Below the pieces are notes generated by a model. The model worked only from the letters and a program-made list of their open reading frames with translations, ran no database searches and was not told the DNA's origin. Position numbers and translations under genes: made by a program. Of a DNA stretch of 64,000 bases, positions 1-10,688 are shown piece by piece; the stretch's first letter is position 1, and each line of letters opens with the position of its first letter. This stretch comes from Methylosinus sp. H3A (lineage in GTDB: Bacteria > Pseudomonadota > Alphaproteobacteria > Rhizobiales > Beijerinckiaceae): positions 1 to 64,000 of the forward strand of contig NZ_JADNQW010000005.1 in the NCBI RefSeq assembly GCF_015709455.1. The letters are read 5' to 3'.

Positions 1-1
1 C

Positions 2-1195
2 GTCGCCGTCCGCACGGCGATCGATATTGCGGGGCTGGAGCCGCATATCGTCTTCGACGGCGAGGAGGACCGGCTCCGCGCCCTCCTCGGCCATGACGAA
101 GCCGTCCATATTCATCGCCGGCGCTCCGGCCTCATCGAGGCCATAGAGGCGACGCCCGAGACGCCGGGCTGGAGCCGCGCCGTCGCCGCAGGCGCGCTGC
201 TGCGGCTCGATATTCCGCTCATCGAGACCAGGGACGAATTCGTCCTCTACACGGATTGCGACGTGCTGTTCGCGCGGCGCGTCGAGCTGTCGCCGTTGCG
301 GCCGCGTTATTTCGCCGCCGCGCCCATGCACGAGCCGCATGAATGGTCGCAATTATGCTCGGGCGTGCTGCTGCTCGACGTCCCGGCCATGCGCGCCGAA
401 TATGACGCGCTGATGCGGCGCGCGCGCAATTCGCTCGGCCGCCCGCATCATTACGACCAGGAAGCGCTCAACGAGCATTTCGAAGGGCGCTGGGACCATC
501 TGCCGATCCACATGCATTGGAAGCCCTATTGGGGCGTCGAATGGGATGCGGCGATCGTGCATTTCCACGGCCCCAAGGCGGAGGACGCGCGCCTCTTCGC
601 GACGGCGCCGCCGGGCGACGATCTCTTGGGGCTTCTCTATCGACGCGACCCGCAGGGCTTTGCGCATTTTCTGCGCTTCTACGACATGGCCGCGGGCGCA
701 TGCCGGCGCGGCGAGCGCATCGGCGCCGCGGCGCTCGCGCCCCTGCGGCTCGAGGCGGCCGTGGCCTCGGGCGGCCGGGCTGTGCGCCGCGCATTCACCG
801 CTCTGCGCGAGCTGCGCCCGCTGGCGACGCGTGAGGCGGCGGCCCCGCCGACGCTGCCGAGCGAAGCGAGCTCGGCCGAAGTCGCGACGCTCGAGAATTT
901 CGACGAACGCTCTTATCTCTACGCCAATCCCGATGTCGCCGAATCGGTGCGGCGCGGCCGCATCGTCTCCGGCCGGGCGCATTTTTCGCGCTATGGCCGC
1001 TATGAGGGGCGGGTGCAGATGATCCCGCGGGACATTGTCGCAACGCCGGAGAATTTCGACGGCGAAGCCTATCTCGCGCGTAATCCGGATGTCGCCTTTC
1101 TGATCGCGCGCGGCCGCTACGCCTCGGCCCGCGCGCATTTCGAGCGGCGTGGACGCGCCGAACGACGCCGACAGCTCGCGCCGCCGACCGGCTGA
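2..1195 (+). CDS. Glycosyltransferase with two C-terminal YLxxNPDV modules (5' partial)
   Basis: The reading frame is open from base 2, so the true start lies outside the window; about 397 residues are visible. LYTDCDVLF, with D-C-D at residues 85-87, is a DxD-type nucleotide-sugar/metal site like that of GT8-like transferases, and it is followed by further fold-A-like sequence (LCSGVLLLDVPAM). This suggests transfer of a sugar from a nucleotide donor, substrate unknown. The C-terminus adds two copies of a 40-residue module (residues 298-337 and 350-389) built around ENFD-x3-YL-x2-NPDV and HF-x3-GR, a module family known from surface-polysaccharide proteins of methylotrophic alphaproteobacteria. 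The glycosyltransferase call is fairly firm, the family assignment tentative. Confidence 0.7.
   Translation, partial: VAVRTAIDIAGLEPHIVFDGEEDRLRALLGHDEAVHIHRRRSGLIEAIEATPETPGWSRAVAAGALLRLDIPLIETRDEFVLYTDCDVLFARRVELSPLRPRYFAAAPMHEPHEWSQLCSGVLLLDVPAMRAEYDALMRRARNSLGRPHHYDQEALNEHFEGRWDHLPIHMHWKPYWGVEWDAAIVHFHGPKAEDARLFATAPPGDDLLGLLYRRDPQGFAHFLRFYDMAAGACRRGERIGAAALAPLRLEAAVASGGRAVRRAFTALRELRPLATREAAAPPTLPSEASSAEVATLENFDERSYLYANPDVAESVRRGRIVSGRAHFSRYGRYEGRVQMIPRDIVATPENFDGEAYLARNPDVAFLIARGRYASARAHFERRGRAERRRQLAPPTG
893..1168 (+). repeat. Two in-frame copies of a 40-aa NPDV module
   Basis: Copies at 893-1012 and 1049-1168 each encode about 40 residues beginning ENFD, containing YL-x2-NPDV in the middle and ending HF-x3-GR-x-E/R-R. 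They differ at many positions, so this is an old protein-level repeat rather than a recent DNA duplication. Confidence 0.7.
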
Positions 1196-1263
1196 ACCCG
1201 ACGCCTATGGCGCCCGGCCCTTTCATGGCCAAATATGAGCCTGAGCGAGTCGCGAGGGCGTCC

Positions 1264-2703
<1,440 letters not shown>

Positions 2704-2948
2704 TGGCGCTCAGCCTTTGGCGTCGAAAACAGAGCGCTCGTGGAATAAACGCTCCATTCGCGGATGCCGTCACGGTGGCGAGTCGAGCGCCGAAACAAAC
2801 GCGTCCCCCGCCGCTCCATCCAATATGAAGAAGCGACGATCGGGGAAGCGTTCGCGAAGCTCGGTCGAAAGCATTTTCTTTGGTCGGCGAAGACGTCTGG
2901 CCATTTGCCTCGGCCAAGCCTGACCAAAAATGTCGAGACACTCGCCGC

Positions 2949-3317
2949 CTACCGCGCCGCGCCCTCCCAATAAGGCGCCGCGCCATAATGGGCGTGGATG
3001 CGCGTCTCCCAGTCGCGATCGGCCCAGCTCGCATCGTCATATTCGGGCGCGTCCTCGAGCAGATGCTCGGTCACCGACGTCACATAGCGGCGCCGATCCA
3101 TGTCGTAGCAGAGCGCATTCCAGGGCACGGCGTGATGGCCCTTGCGCAGGCACATGAAGCCGCAGAAATTCACGACGGCGTAGCGCGCCTGGCCGGTCGC
3201 AGGATCGATCATCAGATGATCGATCTCGCCGATCTCCTTGCCGCCCTGATCGAAGACCTTCGCGCCGACGATATGCTCGCTCGAGATCATGTGTAGATTC
3301 GGGATTGCGGTCGCCAT
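2949..3317 (-). CDS. PRC-barrel domain protein
   Basis: 122-residue cytosolic protein with an N-terminal PRC-barrel (HMISSEHIVGAKVFD, then GEIDHLMIDPATGQARYAVV). This fold is found in photosynthetic reaction-centre H subunit, RimM and many small alphaproteobacterial stress or storage-associated proteins. The start at MATAIPN is set by a strong ribosome site GGGGAGG six bases upstream; the long upstream extension in the same frame is shadow of the transporter gene. It lies 71 bp downstream of the SLC13-type transporter on the same strand, with its own ribosome site. Function unknown. Confidence 0.85.
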   Translation of the reverse strand: MATAIPNLHMISSEHIVGAKVFDQGGKEIGEIDHLMIDPATGQARYAVVNFCGFMCLRKGHHAVPWNALCYDMDRRRYVTSVTEHLLEDAPEYDDASWADRDWETRIHAHYGAAPYWEGAAR

Positions 3318-3388
3318 ATCGACCTCCCCTCGTGAGCCCCCGGCCCTCCGATACGATAAAAACGCTCTGCGAACCAAAAAGTTGCCGG

Positions 3389-4750
3389 CTATGACAAAAG
3401 CCACGCGCCGAAGGCTATAGTAACGAGCGTGAGCGGCGCGCCGATCTTGAAATAGGCCCAGAAGCCGATGGAGACGCCCGCGGCGCGGGCGCGCTCGGCG
3501 ACGATGAGATTGGCGACGGAGCCGATGAGCGTCAGATTGCCGGCGAGAGTCGAGGCCATGGCGACGACGAGCCAGGCGCGCTGCGGATCGGCGGCGCCGG
3601 CGACGAAAGGCTTCAGCGCCAGCACCGCCGGCACATTGCTGACGAGATTGGAGAGAATGGCGGAAACGATCGCCAGCACGCCTGCGTCGGAGAGATCGAA
3701 ATTGCCGATCGACGCCACCGCCTGCGGCGTCAGCACTGTCGCCTCGAGCCCTTGGACGACGATGAACAGGCCGACGAACATCAGCAGGAGCGGCCAGTCG
3801 ATCTCGCGATAGACCTTCTCCGCCTTCACATGGCGCGTGACCAGCAGCAGCGCGCCGCCGACGATGGCGACCTTCGCCACCGGCTGGCCAGCGAAGAAGA
3901 GGCCCATCATGGCGAGCGTCACCGACACGGATTTGAAGACGAGAAATCCGCGCGCCCGCGCCGGCGGCGGCGCGGCCTCGGGCAATCGCTCGCGCGAGAG
4001 AAACTCGCGGGGGTAGAACAGCGCGAGAAGCGCGAAAGTGACGAGAAGGCCGAAGGCGGCGACCGGCCACAACGCCGCGGCGAAGGCGCCATAGGGAATA
4101 TGCGACAGGCCGCCGATGATCATGTTCTGCGGATTGCCGGTGATCGTCGCCACGCTGCCGACATTGGAGGCCATGGGCACGGCCAGCAGATAAGGCAGCG
4201 GATCGCGCTTCAGCCGCTTGGTCAGCTCGAGGGCGAGCGGCGTCATCACGAGACAGATGGCGTCATTGACGAGAAAAGCCGAGAAGGCGCCTGTCACCAG
4301 CACGATGGCCGCGAGAAGAGCGAGGGGGCTCTTCGCGCGCGTGACGACGAAATTGCTGGCGAGGCGAAAAAAGCCGGAGAGCCGCAGATTGGCGACGACG
4401 ATCATCATGCCGAGCAGCAGAGTGATCGTGTCGAAATCGATGGCGCGATAGGCCTCGTCCAACGGCAGCACGCCGAGCCCCACCATCAGGCTCGCGCCGA
4501 GCAGAGCCGCGCCGGCGCGATCGAGCCGCAAGCCCGGCGCCTCGCCGAGCGCGATGACGAAATAGGTCGCCGCGAAGACGATGACGGCGGCGACATGCGC
4601 GCCATCGGGCGCCGCCGCGAAGAACAGCATGGCGAGCCGAGCGAGCAGCGTCACGCCCGCGGCGGCCGCCAGCGCGCCGAAGAAGACGAGCGCCACCGCG
4701 ACGAGCGCAGAGGCGAAGGACGAGCTTTTTTTGTCGCCTGAATCGAGCAT
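3389..4750 (-). CDS. SLC13/ArsB-superfamily anion transporter
   Basis: 453-residue inner-membrane protein made almost entirely of hydrophobic helices (about 11 predicted), matching the citrate-transporter-like/ion-transporter superfamily that includes SLC13 carboxylate/sulfate carriers, ArsB and NhaD. Family-typical re-entrant motifs are visible: AFLVNDAICLVMTPLALEL in the first half and the SNVGSVATITGNPQNM segment, mirrored by SNLVSNVPAVL and LIGSVANLIVAERA in the second half. The substrate cannot be read; arsenite, a dicarboxylate or sulfate are all possible. The start ATG lacks a clear ribosome site. No arsenic genes are adjacent. Confidence 0.85.
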   Translation of the reverse strand: MLDSGDKKSSSFASALVAVALVFFGALAAAAGVTLLARLAMLFFAAAPDGAHVAAVIVFAATYFVIALGEAPGLRLDRAGAALLGASLMVGLGVLPLDEAYRAIDFDTITLLLGMMIVVANLRLSGFFRLASNFVVTRAKSPLALLAAIVLVTGAFSAFLVNDAICLVMTPLALELTKRLKRDPLPYLLAVPMASNVGSVATITGNPQNMIIGGLSHIPYGAFAAALWPVAAFGLLVTFALLALFYPREFLSRERLPEAAPPPARARGFLVFKSVSVTLAMMGLFFAGQPVAKVAIVGGALLLVTRHVKAEKVYREIDWPLLLMFVGLFIVVQGLEATVLTPQAVASIGNFDLSDAGVLAIVSAILSNLVSNVPAVLALKPFVAGAADPQRAWLVVAMASTLAGNLTLIGSVANLIVAERARAAGVSIGFWAYFKIGAPLTLVTIAFGAWLLS

Positions 4751-4833
4751 GATGTCGCAAGGCTGGAGCGGAACGCCTCGCCGGGCTTAGCGCGTTCCTC
4801 CGTTCCGAGCCAGAGCGGACGTCAGCCGCTCCG

Positions 4834-5295
4834 TCACCCCTGCGCCGCGCGCTTCACGGCGGCGGGCGTCGCCCGAAAAGCGATGGCCATGCGGTTGTAG
4901 GCGTTCATCAGGCTGATCGCCAAAGTGAGATCGGCGAGCTCCTTTCCAGAAAATTGCGCCGAGACCGCCGCGAATTCCACATCTGGAACGGCGGTCTCGG
5001 CGACCTTCGTCACCGTCTCCGCCCAAGCGAGCGCCGCCCGCTCGCGCTCGGAGAATAGCGCCTCCGCCTCGCGCCAGACGGAGACGAGCGCGAGCTTTTC
5101 CACGGTGAAGCCCTCGGCCACGAGCCGGCGCGTGTGCAGATCGAGGCAATAGGCGCAGCCGTTGATCTGCGAGACGCGCAGATAGACGAGCTCGGCGAGC
5201 GCCATGCCGAGGCTCGCGCCGACATAGGTATGCACGGCGCCGAGCGCCTTCATGCCCTCGGGCGCGGCGTGATTGTAATCGAGGCGGCTGGTCAT
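4834..5295 (-). CDS. AhpD-like carboxymuconolactone decarboxylase family protein
   Basis: 153-residue alkylhydroperoxidase-D-like protein. The signature CAYCLDLHTRRL supplies the CxxC pair plus His of AhpD-type peroxidase/disulfide centres, and the downstream helix NAYNRMAIAFR is typical of the YnjA/MSMEG-like subgroup. The start MTSRLDY follows AGGAGAGAGA. Its ATG overlaps the TGA of the upstream cupin gene by 4 bp, so both are probably one transcript, divergent from the MocR-type regulator. Likely role: thiol-dependent detoxification of peroxides or an electrophilic substrate. Confidence 0.85.
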   Translation of the reverse strand: MTSRLDYNHAAPEGMKALGAVHTYVGASLGMALAELVYLRVSQINGCAYCLDLHTRRLVAEGFTVEKLALVSVWREAEALFSERERAALAWAETVTKVAETAVPDVEFAAVSAQFSGKELADLTLAISLMNAYNRMAIAFRATPAAVKRAAQG

Positions 5296-5711
5296 TCTCT
5301 CTCTCCTGCATCGGGAAGGGTCAAAAGCGTCTCTCTCGAATCGACGACGAAGATAGCGAGCAATCGCGCCGGCTCCGTGTCGCTGGCGTTCTCGCTCACC
5401 ACATGGCGCGCGCCCGGCGGCTCGAACCAACTCTGCCCGGCGCGGAAAAGTTCCGCCGCGCCGGCGTCCGTGGCGCTGCGCATCGCGCCCGAAAGCACAT
5501 AGGCGTAGATGAAACCCGACGCGGCGTGGCGATGCGGCGGCGATTTGCCGCCCGGCGGATAGGAGACCAGCACGCTGACGAGGCTCTTGCCGGGGAGATT
5601 GGGAATTTCCGCGCGCGACAGCAGTGTGACCTGCGGACCGGAGGCGTCATGCGCCGCGGCGGGCGGCGCGAGGGCGAGCAGACCGAAGAGAAAAAACGCG
5701 ACATGCCGCAT
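5292..5711 (-). CDS. Exported cupin-domain protein
   Basis: 139-residue protein with an N-terminal signal peptide (MRHVAFFLFGLLALAPPAAA, cleavage before HD) and a single RmlC-like cupin barrel. Metal-ligand region: PPHRHAASGFIYAYVLSG, then the second motif ending PPGARHVVSEN. Such periplasmic cupins often sit with AhpD-like proteins; the substrate is unknown. The stop overlaps the start of the AhpD-like gene (ATGA). It is transcribed away from the MocR-type regulator, with 95 bp between the two start codons. Confidence 0.82.
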   Translation of the reverse strand: MRHVAFFLFGLLALAPPAAAHDASGPQVTLLSRAEIPNLPGKSLVSVLVSYPPGGKSPPHRHAASGFIYAYVLSGAMRSATDAGAAELFRAGQSWFEPPGARHVVSENASDTEPARLLAIFVVDSRETLLTLPDAGERE

Positions 5712-5806
5712 GGCGAGGCTCCTTCGTTCGGGGCGAGAGGACCATGCGCGCCGTTCGAACCAGAAAAAAGCATCGAGACTTGCGCGAACTCTTGTACCAT
5801 TCGTCC

Positions 5807-7213
5807 ATGCAGCCGCTGCCGATCGACATAGACCGCGAGGCGAAGACGCCTCTCTCCGAGCAGATTTACGCCGCCATTCGCGCGGCCATCGTCGAGCGGC
5901 GGCTCGCCGCTGGCGCGCGCCTGCCCTCCTGGACCGATCTTTCCGCCCAGCTCGGCGTTGCGCGCGGCACGACGCGGGCGGCCTATGAGCGGCTTGTCGA
6001 CGAGCAATTGGCGGCGGCCGACGGCGCGCGCGGCACCCGCGTCGCCGAGCGCCCGCCTCTCGTCCCGAGGCGGGCCGAAACGCCTGCGGCGCCGGCCCTG
6101 TCGGGGCCGTTTCACGATTACGCGCGCGCGCCGTTGCTCTTCCGGCCCTGCCTTCCCGCGCATGACGCCTTTCCACATGCGCTATGGTCGCGGCTCTCGG
6201 CGCAGGCCGCCCGCGCCGCCGCCGCCGCGCCGCTCGCCTATCCCGACCCGCGCGGCGAGATCGCGCTGCGCCGCACGATCTGCGCCTATCTCTCCGTGGC
6301 GCGCGGACTCCATTGCGCGCCGGAGCAGGTGATCGTGACGACGGGCTATTTCGGCGCGCTCGGCCTCGCGCTGCGCGCTCTGCCGCTCGCAGGGCGCGAG
6401 GTCTGGCTCGAGGATCCGGCCTTTCCCGTCACGCGCGAAGCGCTGCGCTTCGCCGGATTGGAGAGCGTCCCCATCCGGGTCGATGCGCAGGGCCTCGACG
6501 TCGCGGAGGCCGTCCGACGAGCGCCGCGCGCCGCTCTCGCCGCGGTGACGCCGAGCCAACAGGCGCCGCTCGGCATGGCCATGTCGCTTCCGCGTCGGCT
6601 CGCGCTGCTGCGCTGGGCGAGCGAGACGGGCGCTCATGTGATCGAGGATGATTATCTCGGCGAATTGCAGCTCGACGGCCGCGCTGCGCCGGCGCTCGCC
6701 TCGCTCGACCGCGACGGCCGCGTCGTCTACGCCGGCACATTCAGCAAGACGATGAGCCCCGCGCTGCGGCTCGGCTTCCTCGTCGCGCCGCCGGCGCTCG
6801 CCGCCCGCTTCGCGCAGATCGCCGCCTGCCTCGCGCCGGCGCCGGCCCCTGCGACGCAGCGCGCGGTCGCCGCCTTCATCGCCGAGGGCCATTTCCTGCG
6901 CCATTTGCGGCGCATGAAACGCCTCTATGCCGCGCGGCGAAAGGCGCTGACGGTCGCGCTACGGGAAGCGGCGGGCGAAGACGCGGAAATTTCCGCCTGC
7001 GCCCTCTCATTGAAGCTCGATCTGCCGGAGGACGCCGACGATCTCGCCATCGCCGCGCGCGCCATCGCCGCCGGATCGGCGCCCGCCCCCCTGTCGCCCT
7101 GGTATGCGGAAGAGCCGCGGCCGCGCGGCCTGCTGCTCGGCGTCGCCAATATTCGCGAGGCGCGCCTCGCGGAGGACTGCCGACGGCTGCTCGAATTCAC
7201 GCGAGCCGGCTGA
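5807..7213 (+). CDS. MocR/PdxR-type transcriptional regulator (GntR wHTH + aminotransferase fold)
   Basis: 469 residues. The N-terminal GntR-type winged helix (residues about 10-75: LSEQIYAAIRAAIVERRLAAG, LGVARGTTRAAYERL) is fused to a fold-type-I PLP domain. PLP-site residues are present: VTPSQQAPLG, IEDDYLGEL with its Asp, and YAGTFSKTMSP with the Schiff-base Lys. Family members bind DNA near their own promoter and sense PLP or amino-type effectors. Its position, divergent from the cupin/AhpD-like pair, makes that operon the obvious target. I start at MQPLPID since the fold begins there. Confidence 0.9.
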   Translation: MQPLPIDIDREAKTPLSEQIYAAIRAAIVERRLAAGARLPSWTDLSAQLGVARGTTRAAYERLVDEQLAAADGARGTRVAERPPLVPRRAETPAAPALSGPFHDYARAPLLFRPCLPAHDAFPHALWSRLSAQAARAAAAAPLAYPDPRGEIALRRTICAYLSVARGLHCAPEQVIVTTGYFGALGLALRALPLAGREVWLEDPAFPVTREALRFAGLESVPIRVDAQGLDVAEAVRRAPRAALAAVTPSQQAPLGMAMSLPRRLALLRWASETGAHVIEDDYLGELQLDGRAAPALASLDRDGRVVYAGTFSKTMSPALRLGFLVAPPALAARFAQIAACLAPAPAPATQRAVAAFIAEGHFLRHLRRMKRLYAARRKALTVALREAAGEDAEISACALSLKLDLPEDADDLAIAARAIAAGSAPAPLSPWYAEEPRPRGLLLGVANIREARLAEDCRRLLEFTRAG

Positions 7214-7219
7214 CGCGCG

Positions 7220-8185
7220 TCACAATTTGCGCAGCGCGACTTCCTCTATGCGATGGTCCGCGCCTTTGGTCAGCACCAGGCTGGCGCGCGGGCGCGTCGG
7301 CGAGATGTTGCGGCGCAGATTCTCGAGATTGATGCGCGTCCAAATATCCTTGGCGACGCGCACCGTCTCCTCGTCGTCGAGATCGGCGTATTTCTTGAAA
7401 TAGGAGAGCGGATCACGGAAGGCCGTCTCGCGCAGGCGGCGGAAACGGTCCACATACCATTGCTCGAGCACATCCTCCTCAGCGTGAAGATAGACCGAGA
7501 AGTCGAAGAAATCCGAGACGAAGGGAATTTCGCGCCCGTCGCCGCGCGGGCGGCTGGCGAGCAGAACATTCACGCCCTCGACGATGAGAATGTCGGGCTT
7601 GTCGACGTAGAAATATTCGCCCGGCACGACGTCATAGGTCAGATGCGAATAGACCGGCGCGGCGACATTGCGCTGGCCGGCCTTCACATCGGAGAGAAAG
7701 CGCAGCAGCGCGCGATTGTCGTAGCTCTCCGGAAAGCCCTTCTTGTCCATGAGGCCGTCACGCTCGAGCACGGCGTTGGGATGCAGAAAGCCGTCGGTGG
7801 TGACGAGCTCGACCTTCGGCGTGTTGGGCCAGCGCGACAGCAGCGCCTTGAGGATGCGCGCCGTCGTCGATTTGCCCACGGCGACCGAGCCGGCGACGCC
7901 GATGATGTAGGGCATCTTGCCGTCCTCGGCGCCCAGGAATCGCTGCGTCGCCTTGAACAGGCCTTGCGTCGCCGCGACATAAAGCGCGAGCAGGCGCGAG
8001 AGCGGCAGATAAATCTCGATGACCTCTTCCAGCGAGATCGGATCATCGAGCGATTTGAGCCGCGTGAGATCGTCGAGCGTCAGCGTCAGCGGCGTGTCGG
8101 CGCGCAGGCTCGCCCATTCGGCGCGTGTGAAGCGCCGATAGGGCGACAGAACCGCGCCGGCTCCCAGATAGGCTTCGGCGTTCAT
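7220..8185 (-). CDS. coaA: Type I pantothenate kinase
   Basis: 321 residues, usual length for prokaryotic type I PanK, which phosphorylates pantothenate with ATP in the first step of CoA synthesis. Walker A is [15 protein letters not shown]; other family blocks seen are [39 protein letters not shown] and [13 protein letters not shown]. The start overlaps the hisE stop by 4 bp (ATGA), so it is the last gene of the his transcript, an order common in Hyphomicrobiales. The 3' end converges with the MocR-type gene only 6 bp away. Confidence 0.96.
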   Translation of the reverse strand: MNAEAYLGAGAVLSPYRRFTRAEWASLRADTPLTLTLDDLTRLKSLDDPISLEEVIEIYLPLSRLLALYVAATQGLFKATQRFLGAEDGKMPYIIGVAGSVAVGKSTTARILKALLSRWPNTPKVELVTTDGFLHPNAVLERDGLMDKKGFPESYDNRALLRFLSDVKAGQRNVAAPVYSHLTYDVVPGEYFYVDKPDILIVEGVNVLLASRPRGDGREIPFVSDFFDFSVYLHAEEDVLEQWYVDRFRRLRETAFRDPLSYFKKYADLDDEETVRVAKDIWTRINLENLRRNISPTRPRASLVLTKGADHRIEEVALRKL

Positions 8186-8508
8186 TTCCGCTCTCCGCGC
8201 GACGCTTTTTCCGCATGGCCGGACTGCGCCGTGCGCGTCTCCAACTCGGCGAGCACCTCCTCGAGCGTGACGCCGCCCGCCGCCAGCAGCACGAGCAGAT
8301 GATAGAGCGTGTCGGCGGCCTCGCTCGTCAGATGCTTGCGGTCGCCTTCCATTGCGGCGATGACCGTCTCCACAGCCTCCTCGCCGAATTTCTTGGCGAT
8401 GCGGGGCGTGCCGGCTTCGAACAAGCTCTTGGTGTAGGATTGCGCGGCGTCGGCGCCTCGCTTCGATGCGATGATCTCTGCGAGATCGGCGAGGGTGAAA
8501 TCGCTCAT
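8182..8508 (-). CDS. hisE: Phosphoribosyl-ATP pyrophosphatase
   Basis: 108-residue all-alpha MazG-fold enzyme hydrolysing phosphoribosyl-ATP to phosphoribosyl-AMP and PPi, the second histidine step. Conserved core: [14 protein letters not shown], with the metal-binding E-E-x2-E, and [13 protein letters not shown]. The start is set by the 4-bp overlap with the hisF stop; its own stop overlaps coaA. hisI is not in the window, so HisE is a separate protein here rather than a HisIE fusion. Confidence 0.96.
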   Translation of the reverse strand: MSDFTLADLAEIIASKRGADAAQSYTKSLFEAGTPRIAKKFGEEAVETVIAAMEGDRKHLTSEAADTLYHLLVLLAAGGVTLEEVLAELETRTAQSGHAEKASRGERK

Positions 8509-9278
8509 GAAGGCTCCAGGCCGTCGAGGCGCATCGGTATGCCCGCTTTCGCCATATATCGCTTCGCCTGCGGGATGGTGAACTCGCCGAAGTGGAAAAT
8601 AGACGCGGCGAGAACGGCGGAAGCATGGCCCTCGCGCACGCCCTCGACGAGATGATCCAGCGTTCCGACGCCGCCCGAGGCGATGACCGGCACATCGACG
8701 GCGTCGGCCACGGCGCGTGTCAGCCCGATGTCGAAGCCGATTTTGGCGCCGTCGCGGTCCATGGAGGTGAGCAGAATTTCGCCCGCGCCGAGGCTCGTGA
8801 CCTCTTTGGCGTATTCGACCGCATCTATGCCCGTCGGGCGGCGGCCGCCATGGGTGAAGATCTCCCAATGGTCGCCGACGCGCTTGGCGTCTATGGCGAC
8901 GACGATGCATTGCGCGCCGAATTTTTCCGCAGCCTCGCGCACGAATTGCCGATCGGCGACGGCGGCGGAATTGATCGAGGCCTTGTCGGCGCCGGCGAGC
9001 AAGAGATTGCGAATGTCGTCCTCGTTGCGCACGCCGCCGCCGACGGTGAGCGGCATGAAGCAGGCCTCCGCCGTGCGCCGCACGACATCGAGCATGATGC
9101 CGCGATTCTCGTGGCTGGCGGTGATATCGAGAAAGCAGAGCTCGTCGGCGCCGGCGGCGTCATAGGCGATGGCGCATTCGACCGGATCGCCGGCGTCACG
9201 CAGATCGACGAAATTGACGCCTTTGACGACGCGGCCCTCTTTGACGTCGAGGCAGGGAATGACGCGGGATTTGAGCAT
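8505..9278 (-). CDS. hisF: Imidazole glycerol phosphate synthase, cyclase subunit
   Basis: 257 residues, (beta/alpha)8 barrel that uses ammonia from HisH to convert PRFAR to imidazole glycerol phosphate and AICAR. Catalytic Asp in [14 protein letters not shown] near residue 11 and the second Asp in VVAIDAKR; phosphate loops [10 protein letters not shown] and [11 protein letters not shown] are intact. Its ATG shares one base with the upstream small gene's TGA (TGATG), so translation is coupled to a non-histidine gene rather than directly to hisA. Confidence 0.97.
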   Translation of the reverse strand: MLKSRVIPCLDVKEGRVVKGVNFVDLRDAGDPVECAIAYDAAGADELCFLDITASHENRGIMLDVVRRTAEACFMPLTVGGGVRNEDDIRNLLLAGADKASINSAAVADRQFVREAAEKFGAQCIVVAIDAKRVGDHWEIFTHGGRRPTGIDAVEYAKEVTSLGAGEILLTSMDRDGAKIGFDIGLTRAVADAVDVPVIASGGVGTLDHLVEGVREGHASAVLAASIFHFGEFTIPQAKRYMAKAGIPMRLDGLEPS

Positions 9279-9571
9279 CAGGCGGCCGATGATTCCGGAG
9301 ACTGCGGGCGATTGATGAAGTCCCAGATGATTCTCGGGAGCCAGCCGCCCTTCTTCTTCGTCTCGATTTCCGTGACGATGAATCGAACGTCAGGGATCAC
9401 CTCTTCCCTGATCTGCGCTGCGAGCCACCGCGCGTCGCGCTCGGACGAGATGCAGAAAGTATTGTCGAAGACGGCGTACCAGTTCGTGATCTCCGCAATC
9501 TTGTCCAGGCGCCGGGACACGAGGTCGCGCGACATCCTCGAACTATCGTAAACTAGGAGAAAAGCGTTCAC
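9278..9571 (-). CDS. Small protein, Cas2/ferredoxin-fold-like, inside the his operon
   Basis: 97-residue protein starting at GTG ([13 protein letters not shown]), set by a 4-bp GTGA overlap with the upstream gene's stop. The layout (beta-strand FLLVYDSS, helix [11 protein letters not shown], strand NTFCISS, helix [12 protein letters not shown], strand RFIVTEIE, then W-L-P) recalls small ferredoxin-like folds of the Cas2/SinR type seen outside CRISPR loci; this is pattern-based inference only. There is no signal peptide. It sits between a small membrane-protein gene and hisF with 1-4 bp overlaps, so it is co-expressed with histidine genes although it has no known role there. Confidence 0.7.
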   Translation of the reverse strand: MNAFLLVYDSSRMSRDLVSRRLDKIAEITNWYAVFDNTFCISSERDARWLAAQIREEVIPDVRFIVTEIETKKKGGWLPRIIWDFINRPQSPESSAA

Positions 9572-9951
9572 GGTTGCTCTCCTTCGCTCGGATCCACCTC
9601 GATCACATTGGGAAGCTCCAAGCCTTCTCCTTCGATTTTCTGCGGAAGACCGCTCTTGCTTCGGGACTCGATCCAAAGCTCGTGCTGCCGCACCACAAAC
9701 TCTTCGGACTGAAGGCGATCTGGGCTTTTCAACATAAAGTAGAAATGCGTAATGACAAAGACGACGCTCGGAACGGCGGCAAAGAAGACGAATACATACT
9801 TCAACACTGGGTCGGCTTGGAATTCGTAGGCCGCCGTCAGAAAGGCGAGCGTCCCCACCGTCATGAACCACAAGACATGGTTCATGACGTTTCTCACGCG
9901 CACCACTCCGGCGCGGGACGTCAAGCGGGCGATGACGTCTTCCGGCCTCAT
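9568..9951 (-). CDS. Small two-helix membrane protein inside the his operon
   Basis: 127 residues, no recognised family. Two hydrophobic helices (about residues 25-43 and 49-72) flank a short loop, followed by a charged cytoplasmic-looking tail rich in Glu. ATG overlaps the hisA stop by 4 bp and its own TGA overlaps the GTG of the next small gene, so the pair forms a cassette embedded between hisA and hisF. A functional pairing (membrane protein plus small soluble partner) is plausible but not shown by sequence. Confidence 0.75.
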   Translation of the reverse strand: MRPEDVIARLTSRAGVVRVRNVMNHVLWFMTVGTLAFLTAAYEFQADPVLKYVFVFFAAVPSVVFVITHFYFMLKSPDRLQSEEFVVRQHELWIESRSKSGLPQKIEGEGLELPNVIEVDPSEGEQP

Positions 9952-10688
9952 GCCGCCTCCGTCGCCGCCCGGATCAGCGCCAGCGCTTCCGCCGGATCGA
10001 GCCGTCCGTCATAGAGCGCGCGGCCGGTGATCGCGCCCGCCAGCTTCTTGCAGTCGGGCTGCAGCAGCCGCTCTATGTCGGCGAGCGAGGCGAGGCCGCC
10101 GGAGGCGATGACCGGGATGCTCAGCGCATCGGCGAGCGCCAGCGTCGCCTCTATGTTGAGGCCCTTCAACACGCCGTCGCGGGAGATGTCGGTGTAGACG
10201 ATGGCCGAGACGCCGGCGTCCTCGAAGCTGCGGCCGAGATCCTGCGCCGAGACATGGGTGCGGCGCGCCCAGCCCTCGACGGCGACGAAGCCGTCCTTGG
10301 CGTCTATGCCCACCGCTATGCGGCCCGGATAGAGCCGCGCCGCCTCGCGCACCAGCGCCGGATCGCGCACAGCCGCCGTGCCGATGATGACGCGCGAAAT
10401 CCCCTTGTCCAGCCAGCGCGATATGGTGCGCATCTCGCGAATGCCGCCGCCGAGCTGCACGGGGATTTTGATATTGGCGAGAATGCCCTCGACCGCGAGC
10501 GCGTTCATCGGCGCGCCGGCGAAGGCGCCGTCGAGATCGACGACATGCAGATAGTCGAAGCCCTGACGCTCGAAGGCCTGCGCCTGCGCGGTCGGATCGT
10601 CGTTGAACACCGTCGCCGAGGACATTTCGCCTTCGACGAGGCGCACGCATTGACCCTCTTTGAGATCGATCGCGGGAAACAGGATCAC
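9948..10688 (-). CDS. hisA: ProFAR isomerase
   Basis: 246-residue (beta/alpha)8 barrel converting ProFAR to [19 protein letters not shown] carries the first catalytic Asp, [12 protein letters not shown] the second; [10 protein letters not shown] and [11 protein letters not shown] are the phosphate-binding loops. The start is GTG (V-ILFPAIDL), chosen because the family begins there and it overlaps the hisH stop by 4 bp (GTGA). A longer same-frame extension upstream is hisH shadow. Confidence 0.96.
   Translation of the reverse strand: MILFPAIDLKEGQCVRLVEGEMSSATVFNDDPTAQAQAFERQGFDYLHVVDLDGAFAGAPMNALAVEGILANIKIPVQLGGGIREMRTISRWLDKGISRVIIGTAAVRDPALVREAARLYPGRIAVGIDAKDGFVAVEGWARRTHVSAQDLGRSFEDAGVSAIVYTDISRDGVLKGLNIEATLALADALSIPVIASGGLASLADIERLLQPDCKKLAGAITGRALYDGRLDPAEALALIRAATEAA

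Noticed and set aside
2704..2948. Gene or terminator between lpdA and the PRC-barrel gene
   Set aside because: Short frames only, no motifs, no clear stem plus T-run.
3752..4741. 329-codon plus-strand open frame antisense to the transporter
   Set aside because: Highly charged Arg/Glu/Asp composition with no fold pattern, typical of antisense frames over membrane-protein genes.
9278..9571. Cas2-like protein as evidence of a CRISPR system
   Set aside because: No Cas1, no repeats with spacers and no other cas gene within the window; the resemblance is only to the small ferredoxin-like fold.
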